In this document: piece after piece, positions 41,071 through 53,009 of the stretch | How positions within the stretch are numbered: the first letter of the stretch is position 1 | Layout: each line of letters opens with the position of its first letter | DNA from: Pezicula radicicola | Lineage: Eukaryota; Ascomycota; Leotiomycetes; Helotiales; Dermateaceae | Direction of reading: 5' to 3' | NCBI GenBank assembly: GCA_003008705.1 | Contig: PDUO01000048.1 | Location: 195,183-259,182, forward strand | DNA length: 64,000 nt | Notes under the pieces: model-generated | What the model was told of the DNA's origin: nothing | Databases searched by the model: none | The model's input: only the letters and a program-made list of their open reading frames with translations | Translations under genes and position numbers: made by a program

Positions 41071-43800
41071 CTATGGCAGTGCGAAGGCTGGAAGATTTAT
41101 CTTATAGTTAGCTTTGATCGTAGCCACCGTGAGTAACAAAACGTGAAAATTATGCAGCGTTGTTACAAAAGATAGCGGGGTAATTACACATGAAATGATA
41201 CAGGGGATGTTTTTGGGCCAGTTTCGGCTTTTGGCTATCACAATAGGAATACTCTGAACTTCGTACCTGTAAAAGAGAAAGAGAAAGGTCACATGACAAT
41301 ACATTTAATAAACTCCGCTTGCATCCTCCAAATATCTTATTCCCGGCCCCTCGTTAGAAAGCTTGCTCGCTTTATAGTTTGAAATTACCTATAGGAGTTT
41401 TTATATTCTTATTTTTATATTTTATATTACAATGGATATAATTACTTAATGTTAAACTTAAGTAAGAACTTATTAGGAGTCTTCGTCTTATAGTACTTTA
41501 TAATACTATTATAATAACCTTCTTAGCTTCTTTTATATTTTTATCTCTATAAGATATAAGGTTTATACTATAGTAGTCTTATCTTTTAGACCTTATTAGA
41601 GACAACTACTTACTTATATCAGTAGAGGAGAGTTAGTATAAGTATTAATAGTATTATTAATATTAGTAAGTATAAAAGTAATATATAATACTTTATAGAG
41701 AGAATTCCTCTCTATTATAGTTAAATAAAGAATATTAAGTAGGTGTAACTATATTACACTAAATTCTATACTAGGCTTATTAGTGTTAATTTATTTTCAA
41801 TAATAAGACGGTTATATCAAAGAATATATAGAAAGGGCTTAATAAATTATTGTAGAGCTCTAGTCCACCTCCGAACGATTAGGTGTAGTAAGTTATTTTA
41901 GCTAGGGAAAGTAAGTGATGGAGTAGCGTCTGAAAAGGCTCTTCCTGATATTTATGCTACATTGAACGCGTATAGTGATCTGCTGCCTAGTGCATTGCAC
42001 CCAGAGATGCAATGTATTCCATGTTACCAAGGACACATTCTAAAGTAGATCTTAATTCTCCGCGAGACATAAATCTCTCTCATCGCAAAGAAAATTAGCA
42101 TCAACGCTTTTTCCATATATAGATTCCATACATTATGAGTATTTCCTCGTGATTTGAGAAACTTGTATCGCGAGCAACTGTAACTAGCTCGTCTAGCCAG
42201 ATGAATCTTTCCCTACACAGAAATTAGTATTATCTTTTTGCCTGCGTACAGATTACATGCAATATCCCTACTGTCTCTATATTTGCAAAACACTTAGGAG
42301 AAGTGTTAATAGGATATATTCTAAACTCAAGCTGGACGTACCTACATGTTAATGAGAGATGAAAAGGTAGAAAGTGCAAGACTTAATATAGCCCTACAGC
42401 AATCAATAAGTAAGCTTTTCATTGTTACCAACATAAGGTAAGAACGGAACTGAATCGGTAGGCTCACAGCAGCAGTACTCGAAATGAGGCAAGGATAGAG
42501 CACGCAACGCGTATACGCGTCTGTCAACACAAAACTAAGCCAGGGAATCTTCGTATACAGCTATTCGATTGAAGTTCTGAGATTTATTATCCTCTCAAAC
42601 GATCTCCCCTTGGCGGTCATCGATTCTTCTCATATTGGCTGCCTTAAAATAAGAAATTGTCGGCATTCCTCATTCTCGTTACCGGGCGTGCCGTCTACCG
42701 GCGATGGATTGGTTGTTAGCTCCCACACTTGTGTCCCTGCTTCACATGACAACGGATCCGTTGGCTTTTATTTCACATTTAAAGGCATTTGTGGCTTGCT
42801 AAATACGCTAGCGAATACAAGAGAGGAAGGGTTTAGGTACAGCTTTTGTAAGTCACTGAATTTGATTGTCATAATGTTTTATGTGGTCGGATGACAGACT
42901 TATACGCTCAAGAAGCTGAAGTGCTTTAAACTCCACATGTCAGAATTGCCGATAGAAAAGGTGAGTCCACAGGGGGCGGCTTACGACTATCACAATCTTT
43001 CTTATTGCATAAGTTGTACCACACACCCTACTTGCAACGTTCTAGTCATTCTAAGTCATGCCGCCTAGCAGAAGTGTCTTACAAGGCCCCAATATTCTCG
43101 TGATTATCCCACATAGTAGCCTGTTAATCTTAACGAATAGAACCTCCATGAAGTTGGTGGTTCATGTTGCAGGAGTCCTGCTTGATGTATTGGTTAGAGC
43201 TAGTCGGTTCCTAGAACAAGGTAGAAATCCTAACCTCATCTCTCGCCCGTGCATTAACTGCAAGTATGTCGCCTGGGTAGGATGCCTCGCAAGGAGGGTA
43301 CCAAGGATCCTTTACTAGCCTCTTGTTGCTATAGGAGCCAGTCTGTTGGTGGGGTGATTCTGACCTAACGAGTCAGAATACGACTTTACTAAAGAGCTAG
43401 TCAACTACATAGTTAGCTACTATCGCCCTGCCACCATAGCAAGTTTGACAGAAATATACAAGTAGTTCCCCGTTCCAATCATCGGGGAATATACTAAATT
43501 TCCTAAACCTAACCCTTAAACTATAGAGCTTTTTAGGGGAGGTAACAGAAGCTTTTGCTTTTTTTTATCCTTATGTCGTCTTTCGCCCGGCTTTAGTGAG
43601 TCTATATTTCCTGAGAGGAAGGTGCAATATATATATAGGTGCTCGCATCCTTCCAAAATTTCGACTTTCAAATCCACACTAAACCGATATTTGTAGCCTC
43701 TCCGAAAAATCTTATCTTCAAAGCTCCTCTAAATCATTACTTCACAGCTGCTTCAAACCCTCCAACTCACTCAAAAATGTTAAGTTTTAAACTTTTCTGA
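41071..43800. other. AT-rich desert (strongest 41300-41960) and gene-poor sequence
   Basis: From about 41300 to 41960 the sequence is almost pure A/T, with runs of TTATA, TAATA and ATAAG and very few G or C, as left by heavy RIP of a repeat. From 42000 to 43800 composition recovers, but no gene is supported; ORFs at 42610-42894 and 43058-43318 have no family features. A CT-rich, leader-like stretch at 43650-43780 precedes the relic below. Confidence 0.55.
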
Positions 43801-43849
43801 GTCATCTTTTGCAGAAGAAAAAAAGTCGGGAAGACAAGAAGCATAATCA

Positions 43850-44560
43850 TACCCAGGGCTTCTACCTGCACCACCAACGTATTTTCCCAACGATACAAAA
43901 GAACCTGCACAAGCTGCACCTACGCACCCTACGCAACCTACACAACCTGCATCACCTGGAACACGGTCTCGTAGACGAGAAGCCCTCCCTCAAATCACGC
44001 CTCTACGACGTCGAACCTATCTCTTTGTAGTTAATCGAGCTATAATAGAAACGAAATAGGATAATAAAACCGAACAGATGTTAGCCTTCGTGCCTCTAGA
44101 CTAGCCAATCAACTACTTTCTTAAGGATGCAACTATATGGTATAACAAGGAAAATAATCGTTGGCGTAGTAATACAGACGTCTTTAAGTGTTTAGTTGAA
44201 GTAATAGCATAGCACAGAAACGTTTGGCAAAGAACCTACACGGAATAGAAAGATATTAGATGGTGCAAGACGCAACTGTATAGGGCTTACAGAAAGAAAT
44301 CGAAATCCTATAAAGTCTACAACAGGAAGAAGATCAACTCACTAGATATATATTAATAAAGAAAACGATGTGTTCACAACGGCTGCCTATAGATCGATGA
44401 TCTCAATCGTATTTGTTTTGATACTAAGAATAGAGATATTGTATTAATTAACGATAAGTCGGAGTTTCTTCTCAATGGCATAATAGGCTTTGATACCAAG
44501 AGCGAATTCAACGGCATAGAGTAGTACTTGTATAGTATGAAACGAGACCAACGGGATTAA
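43850..44560 (+). pseudogene. RIP-decayed gene, unrecognised
   Basis: One frame (the one containing 43901) reads as a continuous protein for about 220 codons, interrupted only by stops: a Pro/Thr/Gln-rich start (THPTQPTQPASPGTRSRRR), then FVPLD-stop-PINYFLKDATIW, EVIA-stop-HRNVWQR, TE-stop-KDIRWCKTQLYRAYRKK, and LNRICFDTKNRDIVLINDKS. The first stops are all TAG and sit where Gln would fit (CAG to TAG). This looks like a once-functional gene from a repeat or accessory family, silenced by C-to-T change. Nothing in it is recognised. Confidence 0.45.
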
Positions 44561-45330
44561 GTCTTAGGAATGCTTTTGGTTTTAGCTGCTATTGCGTTGA
44601 CGTAGCGCATGCCGATAAACCTAAAATTACAGGCGAGCCTTTTTCTCTTCCCACCTCGCGTAATCTAATGCTAAATATCGTTAAGGTGGTATTGAGACTT
44701 ACCTCATAGAAGCAAGCATAAGTAATTATACATATAAATGGCCATAGCTCCTTAGCTACTTTGCGGGATTCTTCCAAGCCCCTTGTCGTCTGTAGAATAG
44801 GGTTAGTAGCGTTCAGACTCATGTGGTTTCTTGATGAGCGCCCAGCTATATGTGCTATTTTCTTGGCTTGGATAAACAAGGGTGCTAGTGTGTCTGTTTG
44901 AACCTGAAAAGCTAGAGAGAAGCCCGTCGGTGATGCTATATTCCGTTCCCTTACATTATGGTTCTTCTCAAATCTATACACGCAGGCACTTTTAGAGGGA
45001 GTATTAATGGTTGATACGCTAGATAACACCTCGCTACAGTACAAGGAACGACTGCTATACATGTACCAAATGTTAATATCTAAATTTGTATTAGTTTTAA
45101 TTCCAGACTAATGGTAGAACAAGTACCCTTGGCTGTGCGGAATCTCCTCACATGTATTTGGATGTTGCTGTCTCTATCGTATTTATAGTATAACAAACTT
45201 GAATTTTTTATAAACTCCTCGCCCTTAGGTTAGATTTATATATACCTAGGTACGCTAAATATTTTATCAGGCCTAGGGCTAATGTAAAAATGAAGTAAAG
45301 TCGCAGAGTGCTGCCCACATCTCATCGTCC
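44561..45330. other. Gene-poor; one minus-strand open frame
   Basis: The 157-codon minus-strand frame at 44589-45062 is open but has no domain, no clear splice partners and a mixed composition (VQTDTLAPLFIQAKKIAHIA). It could be part of a decayed gene. Nothing else is seen. Confidence 0.3.
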
Positions 45331-45807
45331 TTATATCTCTCGTACAGGGTCATAGTATACAGTGTTGGCCCCTGTAGAAGTCTCACTCTCCTCCTTCGTT
45401 GCTAAAGTACGTATTTTAGCTAATGATAGTCTTATTGTGCATTTGATTTTACCTGGCTTGCTTGTCCGTAAATGCTGGGTAACGTGCCAATCTGCGAAGC
45501 CAGGTTCTTCGACCCAACCCCCCTGAGCCCACCACTCCGCGGACTCGTTGACCCAGGCCTTAAATGAATCTTCAAGAGCAACTCTCTCGGTCTCTGAGGG
45601 CTCGGCAGAAATATTCTTCTCTTGGAAGAACTTGCGCCTCAAAGTCTAGTTGATAGAGTTAGATAAGTGATCCTATAGGCCCAAATGTTAATAACCCACA
45701 AGGAACTCCCGCCACCAACGTGATTCCTCCCATTTCCGTAATCCTGTCCGATGCGCCAGCGCTTTGCGGACCTCAGAAGCTCTAGATCGACGAGTAATGA
45801 TTGCCAT
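45331..45807 (-). CDS. Small tryptophan-rich protein, three exons, unrecognised
   Basis: Exons complement(45700..45807), (45453..45645) and (45331..45401), 123 aa. All junctions hold frame: GTGGGT...CAACTAG with a TCTAAC branch, and GTAAAA...CTTTAG. Trp and charged residues dominate: LRKWEESRWWREFL, then FKAWVNESAEWWAQGGWVEE, then FADWHVTQHLRT. It is soluble, with no signal peptide. The regular splicing and open frame stand out against the decayed surroundings. The family is unknown; a DNA- or transposon-associated origin cannot be excluded. Confidence 0.45.
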
Positions 45808-46944
45808 CGTGTGTATACGCAAGCCTGTTAATGTAGTTTTCAAGTGCAAAAATGTAGTTCTGGTGGTTTGCCTATCGTCGAGTTTTTAGGCATCTGAAAT
45901 CAACACCTGCCGCGCCGTCACACCTTGTCGACGCATACCAATGAAAACCACGACTCAGAGGCGGGGTCGGCCCGGAAGAAAGTGCCACACGCTGTTAAAT
46001 CCAAACCAACCATTGTATCATGTCCATTCATTGCATCTGGTGCATAAAGTGGAGGCTATTGGTTGGAGAGCTGTTATCTGTAGTTGACACATGCTGCTAT
46101 TTTTCTTTGGCCTAGCTCCTCCTATAGGCCCGTAGTTGTTAGGTCACAGGAGTAGGACACATTCCGTGTGCACAGTGACCTATGAGTGCAGAACAAATTA
46201 ATGGTAGAAGGTGTTGAGTCACCCCCCACTAAGACAGGGTCATTCCGCCTTCTGACACGTAGTCCGCCATACAAGGATCCTGCCGCTGTTGACTGCTCTA
46301 CTGTAGTTGACAAGGGTGCTTAGTATCTGGTTGATTATTTTCTTCCTATCAGTTTCGGTTAAAGGGGGATCAATTTGTTCCAGTACTAGGCTCTCACTCT
46401 AATTCTGTCTTATAATTTTCTCACTAATCCTGCTTGAGGATTTTAGGTGGGGTTTCAACCTACGACTTTGCCATCGATGAGAGCCAATCCGTACATTTAG
46501 ACTGTATCACTATGCTACCTAAGACAAATTCAGCAGGAATATATAGGTCTCTCCTTAGTAGCCTCTAAATATATCATAAGTTGCAGCCGAGAACCACCAA
46601 TAGTTCTTCTCCTTCTAGGTGTACTTTGTGACACCCAATCGTCGATGATTTCCTGTGGAGCCTAGAAACATAGTACGTCAGGTTAGTAACTTCATTCCAA
46701 ATAAAGGCATGCCCCTAACCCAAATAAAGATAATCTAACCATACTAGCCCTAGGATTGTTTCTATTAGTAAAATAGTTCGCGAAGCTCCCATGAGTAGGT
46801 AGCTCTTTAAACTCGCATCTAGATTCAACAGAAAACTAGAGGATTTTATCTTGTCGCCCTACTTGAAAACTCATTTAGACGAACTCATTAACGATATATC
46901 TCACAGGTCTCCTCATTACGCCCTATCTTCTTGTCCTCAATGCT
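45808..46944. other. Gene-poor sequence
   Basis: No gene. It contains the tRNA-like fragment at 46441-46523 and the promoter of the pseudogene at 46945. Confidence 0.35.
46441..46523 (-). repeat. Degenerate tRNA-like sequence (possible tRNA-derived SINE)
   Basis: Read on the minus strand it begins TTAGGTAGCATAGTGATAC and ends GTAGGTTGAAACCCCACCTA. The ends pair as a seven-base acceptor with one mismatch (TTAGGTA with CACCTAA). The A-box region TAGCATAGTGATAC and the B-box region GGTTGAAACC are one or two changes from consensus, and the mismatches are of G-to-A type. The anticodon arm is not clear. A tRNA pseudogene or SINE head fits. Confidence 0.35.
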
Positions 46945-47805
46945 ATGGCTCCATCATCTATAAGCAGCACTATGTCGATTCCGGAAGCTATAATCAGTAA
47001 ATTGAGCCTTGAGCTACGTCTCGCCATCTTCCAATACGTCGTTATAAACCATTATAGTAGCAAAGCGCAGCCAAAAGTCGAGCCAACATCTATTACCAAA
47101 TTGCACTATATGCCAGTGGTAGAACGTATTATCTTCCAGCATCGCAACAAAAACGAGACATAGGAAGAAATGTACTGGTAGCTTCTAAAAGCCAGAGTCA
47201 AGCATTGTAGAAACGTGTTTCTAGTCCAGCTTATGTACGATACGGTTACAAAATGGATCTTTTACAACGCAGATTCTATTCCTGTTTTGTTAGATGAAGT
47301 CCTAGAATGGATTCAAAAGCTAGAAATTTATACTGGGTAATGACTACGATCTATTCTAAATGAACCTTGAGTAACATAATATTGTTAGTTCACAACACGA
47401 CAGACTCGATTCCTCTGCAGTCCGAAGGATCCTAAGTTCTCTTGAAAAAGAGAAACAACTAAGTGTACCAAATTTATCGAGCTTAAGTATAATATATGAG
47501 CGCGATTCGTTTATCTCTGATAACTATTCAGATCATTGCTTTGGATTGCCCAGGACTGTTCGCTACCACTTAAAGGGGCTGGCCTTTTACTTGAGAAATT
47601 TGAGATCCAGTACACGAGCTGGATATGCAAAAGAAGATGGATAGAAGAACGGTTGGGACATGAAATGCGCGATATAAGTGGCCAATTCGGCCCAGGGTTC
47701 TGGGCGGTGGCCTGGGTGAATTGTAGGCTGTGCCTTTCGTGGGAACAGAGGAGAGATTTACGGCGAGAAGAATGGCGACCTGACAACCACATAGTGAAAT
47801 TCTAG
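46945..47805 (+). pseudogene. 2EXR/F-box-like gene, interrupted
   Basis: ATG at 46945 opens a protein with LSLELRLAIFQYVV near residue 20, the 2EXR-type start. The frame continues to a donor at 47337 (GTAATG), with an acceptor at 47388 and a good join (LEIYTG to SQHDRLDSS), but two TAG codons interrupt exon 1 (47161-47163 and 47179-47181), both at positions where Gln would fit. In exon 2 the coding sense moves to another frame around 47570-47600 (RLGHEMRDISGQFGPGFW up to 47805), implying a small indel. Three lesions make it a pseudogene. Confidence 0.55.
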
Positions 47806-48182
47806 AGGGCAACCAAGAAAGCAGTACCATGGGAAAGGTAGGTGGTGCAAGGTTTGGGAGACCAAAGTTCAAAGCCGAACAAGGATAGCAGAAAATAAGT
47901 CTTGGGATTTTATAACGACAGAACTTCAGAGGACCTTTCCGAGCTGTATAAGCCGCTGGCAAAGGTTGTAGTAACACAAGCTTAGGGCCCCAGAGATTAG
48001 GAAGTTCTTGTCATATTGTCCTTATACAACAAAGCAGAGGGTCTACTAATCGTCCTAAGAAACTTTATAACGATTAAAGGAGTGACTATTACAAGAAATA
48101 GAGCAAGACAATTTATTAATTTAGATTATTTAAATTTTAATAAATACTCTTCTAAACAAACACTAAGCGAAACTAGCGCAAA
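47806..48182. other. Intergenic upstream of tRNA-Pro
   Basis: Contains no supported gene. AT-rich from about 48050. Confidence 0.35.
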
Positions 48183-48268
48183 GGCCTGATAGTTCAGTGG
48201 TAGAATTCTTGCTTTGGGTTTATGATTCAAAATGTAAGAGGTCTCCGGTTCGATCCCGGATTAGGCCC
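48183..48268 (+). tRNA. tRNA-Pro (UGG) with intron
   Basis: GGCCTGA (48183-48189) pairs with TTAGGCC (48261-48267), one G-U pair, followed by the discriminator C at 48268. The anticodon stem CTTGC/GTAAG encloses loop TTTGGG plus T; the anticodon TGG is at 48215-48217. A 14-nt intron (48219-48232) sits after position 37, the usual place. The T arm TCCGG/CCGGA with loop TTCGATC is perfect. A T-rich tract about 10 nt downstream serves as Pol III terminator. Confidence 0.9.
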
Positions 48269-49378
48269 CACGAGTTTATTTTTTTGGTTTCCTTTTTCAT
48301 GTAGCATTCATGTTCAATCTTGAGCCAGAATCACGCTGAAAGTCCGTTGTGTTTTTTTTTCCGTGGTTCGCTTCGCTCCTTTTTATTTTGGCGAAGTTCG
48401 GCTGTTTACCGAGATTTTGATTTCCACTAACAGCTCCTCCCGAGCTCCTCCCAAAAAAATCTAGTTAGGAATAGGTACCTAAGAAGACGGCAATGTATGT
48501 GTCTATTTACGAGGACATATACATACCTCTTCCTAATATCAATGGATAGTATACGAGCATTAATTAGCCCTTAGATCGCGCTTGTTTTGCTCAACGCTCG
48601 TACATACATTTAGGAAGCTATTACCTTACCCTGACGAGTCGTAATTAATTGCAAGAAGATACTTAACGATATAAATTAAAATGTCAAATTGTTTCTATTC
48701 TATAGGTAACTAAACTACTTAATTAGGTTTCGCAAAGCACAAGTTGTACATGGTATCTAGTATCTAGTGGTAGACTTGTTCCCCCATAGTTCAATCACGA
48801 CTTCCCTATGGTTTATGCATGTCAGAAAAGTATGTGCATGCAGTACTATTAAATGCAGGTTTAATCTTAAGTGTTGCTGCTGCTTGTTCCGATATCTGGT
48901 GACCTCTGTGTTCCGGAAGATAACCACACATGTTCCGATTTGACAAGACGACGTCAATCCAGCTCATTCTCTACTCCAGGAAAACATCGTCTAACTTCAC
49001 TATAGTATAAGAATACCCCTGAAGTACCCCAGGTGATCTGCAGGCACAGGGGCTAACCAAGTCTTGCTGTATCCAACCCAGAATTCCAAGTCCGAAAGCC
49101 GGATTCCGTATCGGAGTCTGCAACCCTACGCTCTGAGACGGTGATAACATCCCTCATTCTTAACAATGAACATTTGTTGTTGTTTTTTTCTGTTTCTTCT
49201 TCCACTGGGTGTAAGTACTGTTACAAAACTACGAAATGCACCTTACATTCTCCAATTCTAGCGGTTAGTTGCTTCACCTTTATTCATCTCTACCCGCTTA
49301 CCAAGTCGAATAAATGTCAGACTTGACCATCAACTGCCACGTACCTTCGAATCCTAACACAGGCTCTAGCTGAGAGGC
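48269..49378. other. Intergenic, no gene called
   Basis: T-rich terminator of the tRNA, then sequence without open frames of interest. 48960-49378 is the promoter and leader of the DHA1 transporter. Confidence 0.35.
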
Positions 49379-51040
49379 ATGACTCTCTCTGAGATCACTG
49401 AGCCGTTTAGAATGGCCGGTGATGGAGTACTCTCACCCCCGAAGACAGAGACTTCGACCACAACCGAGCCAGCCAGTGAACAATCGGGCCCAATAGTGGC
49501 GATTCCAAACGAAGTCCATTCCATCTTCAGTCCAACTCAGAAAAAGCTGATCGTTCTTACCGCGTCAACTGCAGCCTTCTTCTCTCCACTAGCTTCAAAC
49601 ATCTATCTCCCTGCTCTCAATCTCATAGCTCAAGACTTAGCAGTCAGCGATGCCAAAATCAACTTGACGATAACGACGTATCTTGTATGTACTCCTTATC
49701 AATCGCTCGGATATTGCTGATCAACAAATTTAAAGATCTTCCAAGCAGTTTCGCCCATGATGATAGCTGGATTTTCCGATAACGCAGGAAGACGACCAGC
49801 ATATATAATATGTTTCATCCTCTACATAGCCGCGAATCTCGGTCTCGCATTGCAAGAAAACTATATCGCGTTGCTGATTCTGCGATGTCTTCAAAGCGCC
49901 GGTAGTAGTGGTACCGTAGTAATCTGTCAAGGTGTTGTCGCTGACGTCGCTACATCTGCTGAGCGAGGAACATATGTTGCTTATTCGTCTGTGAGCACTG
50001 TTCTGGGTCCCACGTTATCTCCGATTATTGGTGGTTTGCTGAGCCAGTATCTTGGTTGGAAGGCTATCTTCTGGTTCTTGATTATTTTTGCTGTGCCGGT
50101 TTTCATTTTGCTGATGCTTTTCTTTCCAGAGACCTGTCGGAAGGTTGTGGGGAATGGGTCGGTACCGATGAAGCATTTGCTTAATGAGTCGTTGATGAGT
50201 TATCTGCGTAAAAGGAAAAACAGGCGGGCTGAGGATATGGATGGCGAAGGACAGCAGGTCCTCCCGAAAGTCAAGCTGAAGTTTCCAAATCCAGTGGCTA
50301 CTCTCGTTATACTGAAGAACAAAGAAGCCGCATTGCTGATGTTCTACAGTGGACTTCTCCTTGTAGTCCACTATATCATACTGGCCAGCATCCCTTCTGA
50401 ATACAGTGACTTGTACAACTTCAACGAGATGAAAATCGCCCTCGTCTACATCCCCTACGGCCTCGGCAGCGTACTCTCAGCCTTCACAACGGGAAAGCTA
50501 GTCAACAAGAACTATCAACGACATGCTAAGCGTCTCAATTTCCCACTCACCCTAAACAAACAACTAGACCTAAGTTATTTCCCAATAGAACAAGCGCGTT
50601 TAGAAGTAGCACTACCACTACTATATTTCGGTAGCGCAATGGTCATAATATACGGTTGGATCCTAAACCTCGAAGTCAATGTCGCTGGTCCACTAATCCT
50701 CCTCTTCTTCATCGGTTGGTCCGTCTTCGCCATATATCAAGTAACGAGTATCCTGGTAGTCGATATATACCCTGATAATCCGGCTACTGCTACCGCGGCA
50801 AATAATCTAATTCGTTGCATGTTTAGTGCTGGGGCTACGGCTGCTGTGGTTCCCATGTTGAAGACGCTTGGGAGGGGTTGGACTTATACTTTTACTGCTC
50901 TTGTTTTTATGGTGTTGAGTCCGAGTTTGTGGTTGTTGATGCGGTATGGGCCTGCTTGGCGGAGGGAGATGAACGCGAGTTTGGAGCTGAGGGAGACTGA
51001 GAAGAGAAGACGGATAGCTGAACGGCCTGTCGAGATTTGA
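49379..51040 (+). CDS. DHA1-family MFS drug:H+ antiporter (Qdr-like)
   Basis: Exons 49379..49684 and 49736..51040, 536 aa, with a 51-bp intron (GTATGT...TTTAAAG). The N-terminal cytosolic tail ends at SPTQKKLIVLTASTAAFFSPLASNIYLPAL, TM1 of DHA1 carriers. Motif A appears as GFSDNAGRRPAYI, and the TM4-5 region has VLGPTLSPIIGGLLSQYLGW (motif C type). A long central loop (about residues 260-300) and the PDNPATATAANNLIRC segment are typical of the Qdr/Flr1 branch. It is a likely plasma-membrane exporter of toxic organics or polyamines; there is no biosynthetic partner nearby. Confidence 0.88.
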
Positions 51041-51917
51041 TGGCTGGGTTTGCGAGAGGCTGGTAGGATTTAGGTGGGCAATGAGAGATGTAGGGTATCT
51101 GAAAGGTCCTGAGATATGTAAAGGAGAAACCCGAGGAAGATTGCTTTATAAAGAAAGGCGCTATAGTCATTAATTGTCTACTCAAAAAATTAGCCATTAT
51201 CTACAACAGTGAAAGAAGCCTAGTTGAAAGTGCAAAGCGCATGAGTATTTTCCATCCGTCGAAGAATAATGGTGGATAATTTCATGTAGCCTGAGTGTGA
51301 CCTAGCTTAAGTGTGGGTAGTTATACGCACAATTCGGTGTGCGTATTTGTTGAAATCGAGAAGGCAGGGGAAAGAAATCATCAAGTAAGTCTATGATAAC
51401 GGAGTTGAGAGGATACTCTGCCGTAATCCGAAGCCATCACCTGGTTACCCCTGTGTTGCAGCCTCCTGTTTCTTTGTTTCCACTTGCGATCGACGCTCTA
51501 GAAGGGCCGAAGTAATAGAACTTGATTATAGGTCAAAAGGAAAGGTGTTTTTGTTGATGCAAGATGTGGAGGATGTCCATGTTCGTGGTCTGATATCTAT
51601 CAGAAGATTTTGTTGGGAGCTGATAGCTGCTGCCATTCTGGAAGCTTCAATTCTTTGATCTTTGAATGGATGTGCACTTTGGTATGCTACGAGGATATTG
51701 ACCATCTTGTCGTTCTTCCACATGTGTGCCCATATGTTCTCAAAAATAAGCCTCCAACGTTTCTTTCGAAGTAACAAAATAGACACAAACTTTTGTAGAT
51801 GAGGGTATCTGGAAAAGTAAAGGAGTGCGGAGAGGTATGTATACAGGGGACCAAAAAGTAAAGTGGGGTTACCTTTTGCTAAATAGAGGTTCGTACATTT
51901 CGTTTTTTAAGATCCTT
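51041..51917. other. Intergenic, no gene called
   Basis: 3' end of the transporter gene. The 86-codon frame at 51526-51786 (minus) has a basic, amphipathic start and no known motif. Nothing else is seen. Confidence 0.35.
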
Positions 51918-52471
51918 CTAGATAATGCGAAATCCGAGTTTCTCAAATGACGAATTGAATTCTAACATCGTATTCGGCCTCTTCGAGTCAGGTGTTGCAT
52001 AATTCAAAGCAGTTCTTGAGAACATACGTATCATAGCGTAGGGCTGAAGAAGCGCTGAGGAGGTCGTCACAACATATTCAGCTGTACCAGCCAAGAATAT
52101 TTCACGGTACCGTGGTTCAATGATGCTCTGGTGTTAGAAGACGTGTTTTAGAGACGAGTTGACAGTTGCGAGACCGAGATTGGGGTCCAAACTAGGGTTC
52201 TGACTAACAAAAACGCCGAGATCCTTGTAAAGATGATCTTCAAGAAGGCTGAATGTATCCGGGATACGCTTCAAGGTTGGAGAGAGTCGAGAAAGATCTA
52301 TAATGGGATTGACGGGGTATACGATAGCATTTGTTATAGTTCCAACGACTTTTCCAAGGGTAAGAAGGCGCTGTAATGGCGCAAGATGTTATTCTTAACT
52401 TCTCTCCGCTTAGTAAAATTACTTACGAGTCCAAGAAACTTTCTTTCATTGGTTGGATAAGTCATCTCCAT
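51918..52471 (-). pseudogene. Unrecognised gene, probably interrupted
   Basis: Exon complement(52427..52471) (MEMTYPTNERKFLGL, donor GTAAGT) joins in frame to a long exon from 52370 (RLLTLGKVVGTITNAIVYPV, then LKRIPDTFSLLEDHLYKDLG) with one TAA at 52134-52136, after which the same frame continues (SIIEPRYREIFLAGTAEYVV) to TAG at 51918. The TAA lies at a possible CAA. A second intron with acceptor TTCTAACACCAG could also remove it, so the break is not certain. Predicted soluble; family unknown. An open frame further upstream on the same strand (52571-52768) may be part of the same relic. Confidence 0.4.
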
Positions 52472-53009
52472 CAAATACTCTTATCAACCAGTTTCACTTT
52501 GGGACCTGCAGTTGAGCCCAGCGGATCATGCCGCTGGCGGGTATTCTCCTTTTCCCTTTAGGGACGAAGCCTAGTCTCGCTTAACAGGGGAAATTGAGTC
52601 TTGTAACACATCCGACTCGCTCGCAGCGAGGAACTCGGAAACCTTAAAAAGATACATCGGATAATTCGCATACAGACGATGGGGATTCGTATAGCCCACT
52701 GAGACCGTATAGACTAGGTTGGAATTCGCACTGTTCAACTCGTTCGCTACTCGCGTTTCTAAAAACAATCCCTCCCGAAAGACACTTTTGAAAAGGGTAA
52801 GAAAGTCTGGGGATCTTTTGAAGGGTCGTTGCTATAAAGTATACTGTCTAGTCTGCAGACTAGAGAAATCCAGAATCACAACAATCCATTTCCTTTACGT
52901 CTATCTCATCTTCTACAGCTTATATATTCATTCATTTCTGCCAAGTCTCAACTTTCCAGTCTACAATCAACAGCGACTCCGCTTCTTATTCTTTCTCATC
53001 TTCGCAATC
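52472..53009. other. Intergenic; leader of small membrane protein
   Basis: Contains the minus-strand open frame 52571-52768 (TNPHRLYANYPMYLFKVSEF), perhaps belonging to the relic downstream of it. 52850-53009 is a CT-rich leader of the gene at 53010. Confidence 0.35.

Noticed and set aside
49730..50371. Minus-strand ORFs inside the DHA1 gene
   Set aside because: Antisense shadows of membrane-segment codons without support.
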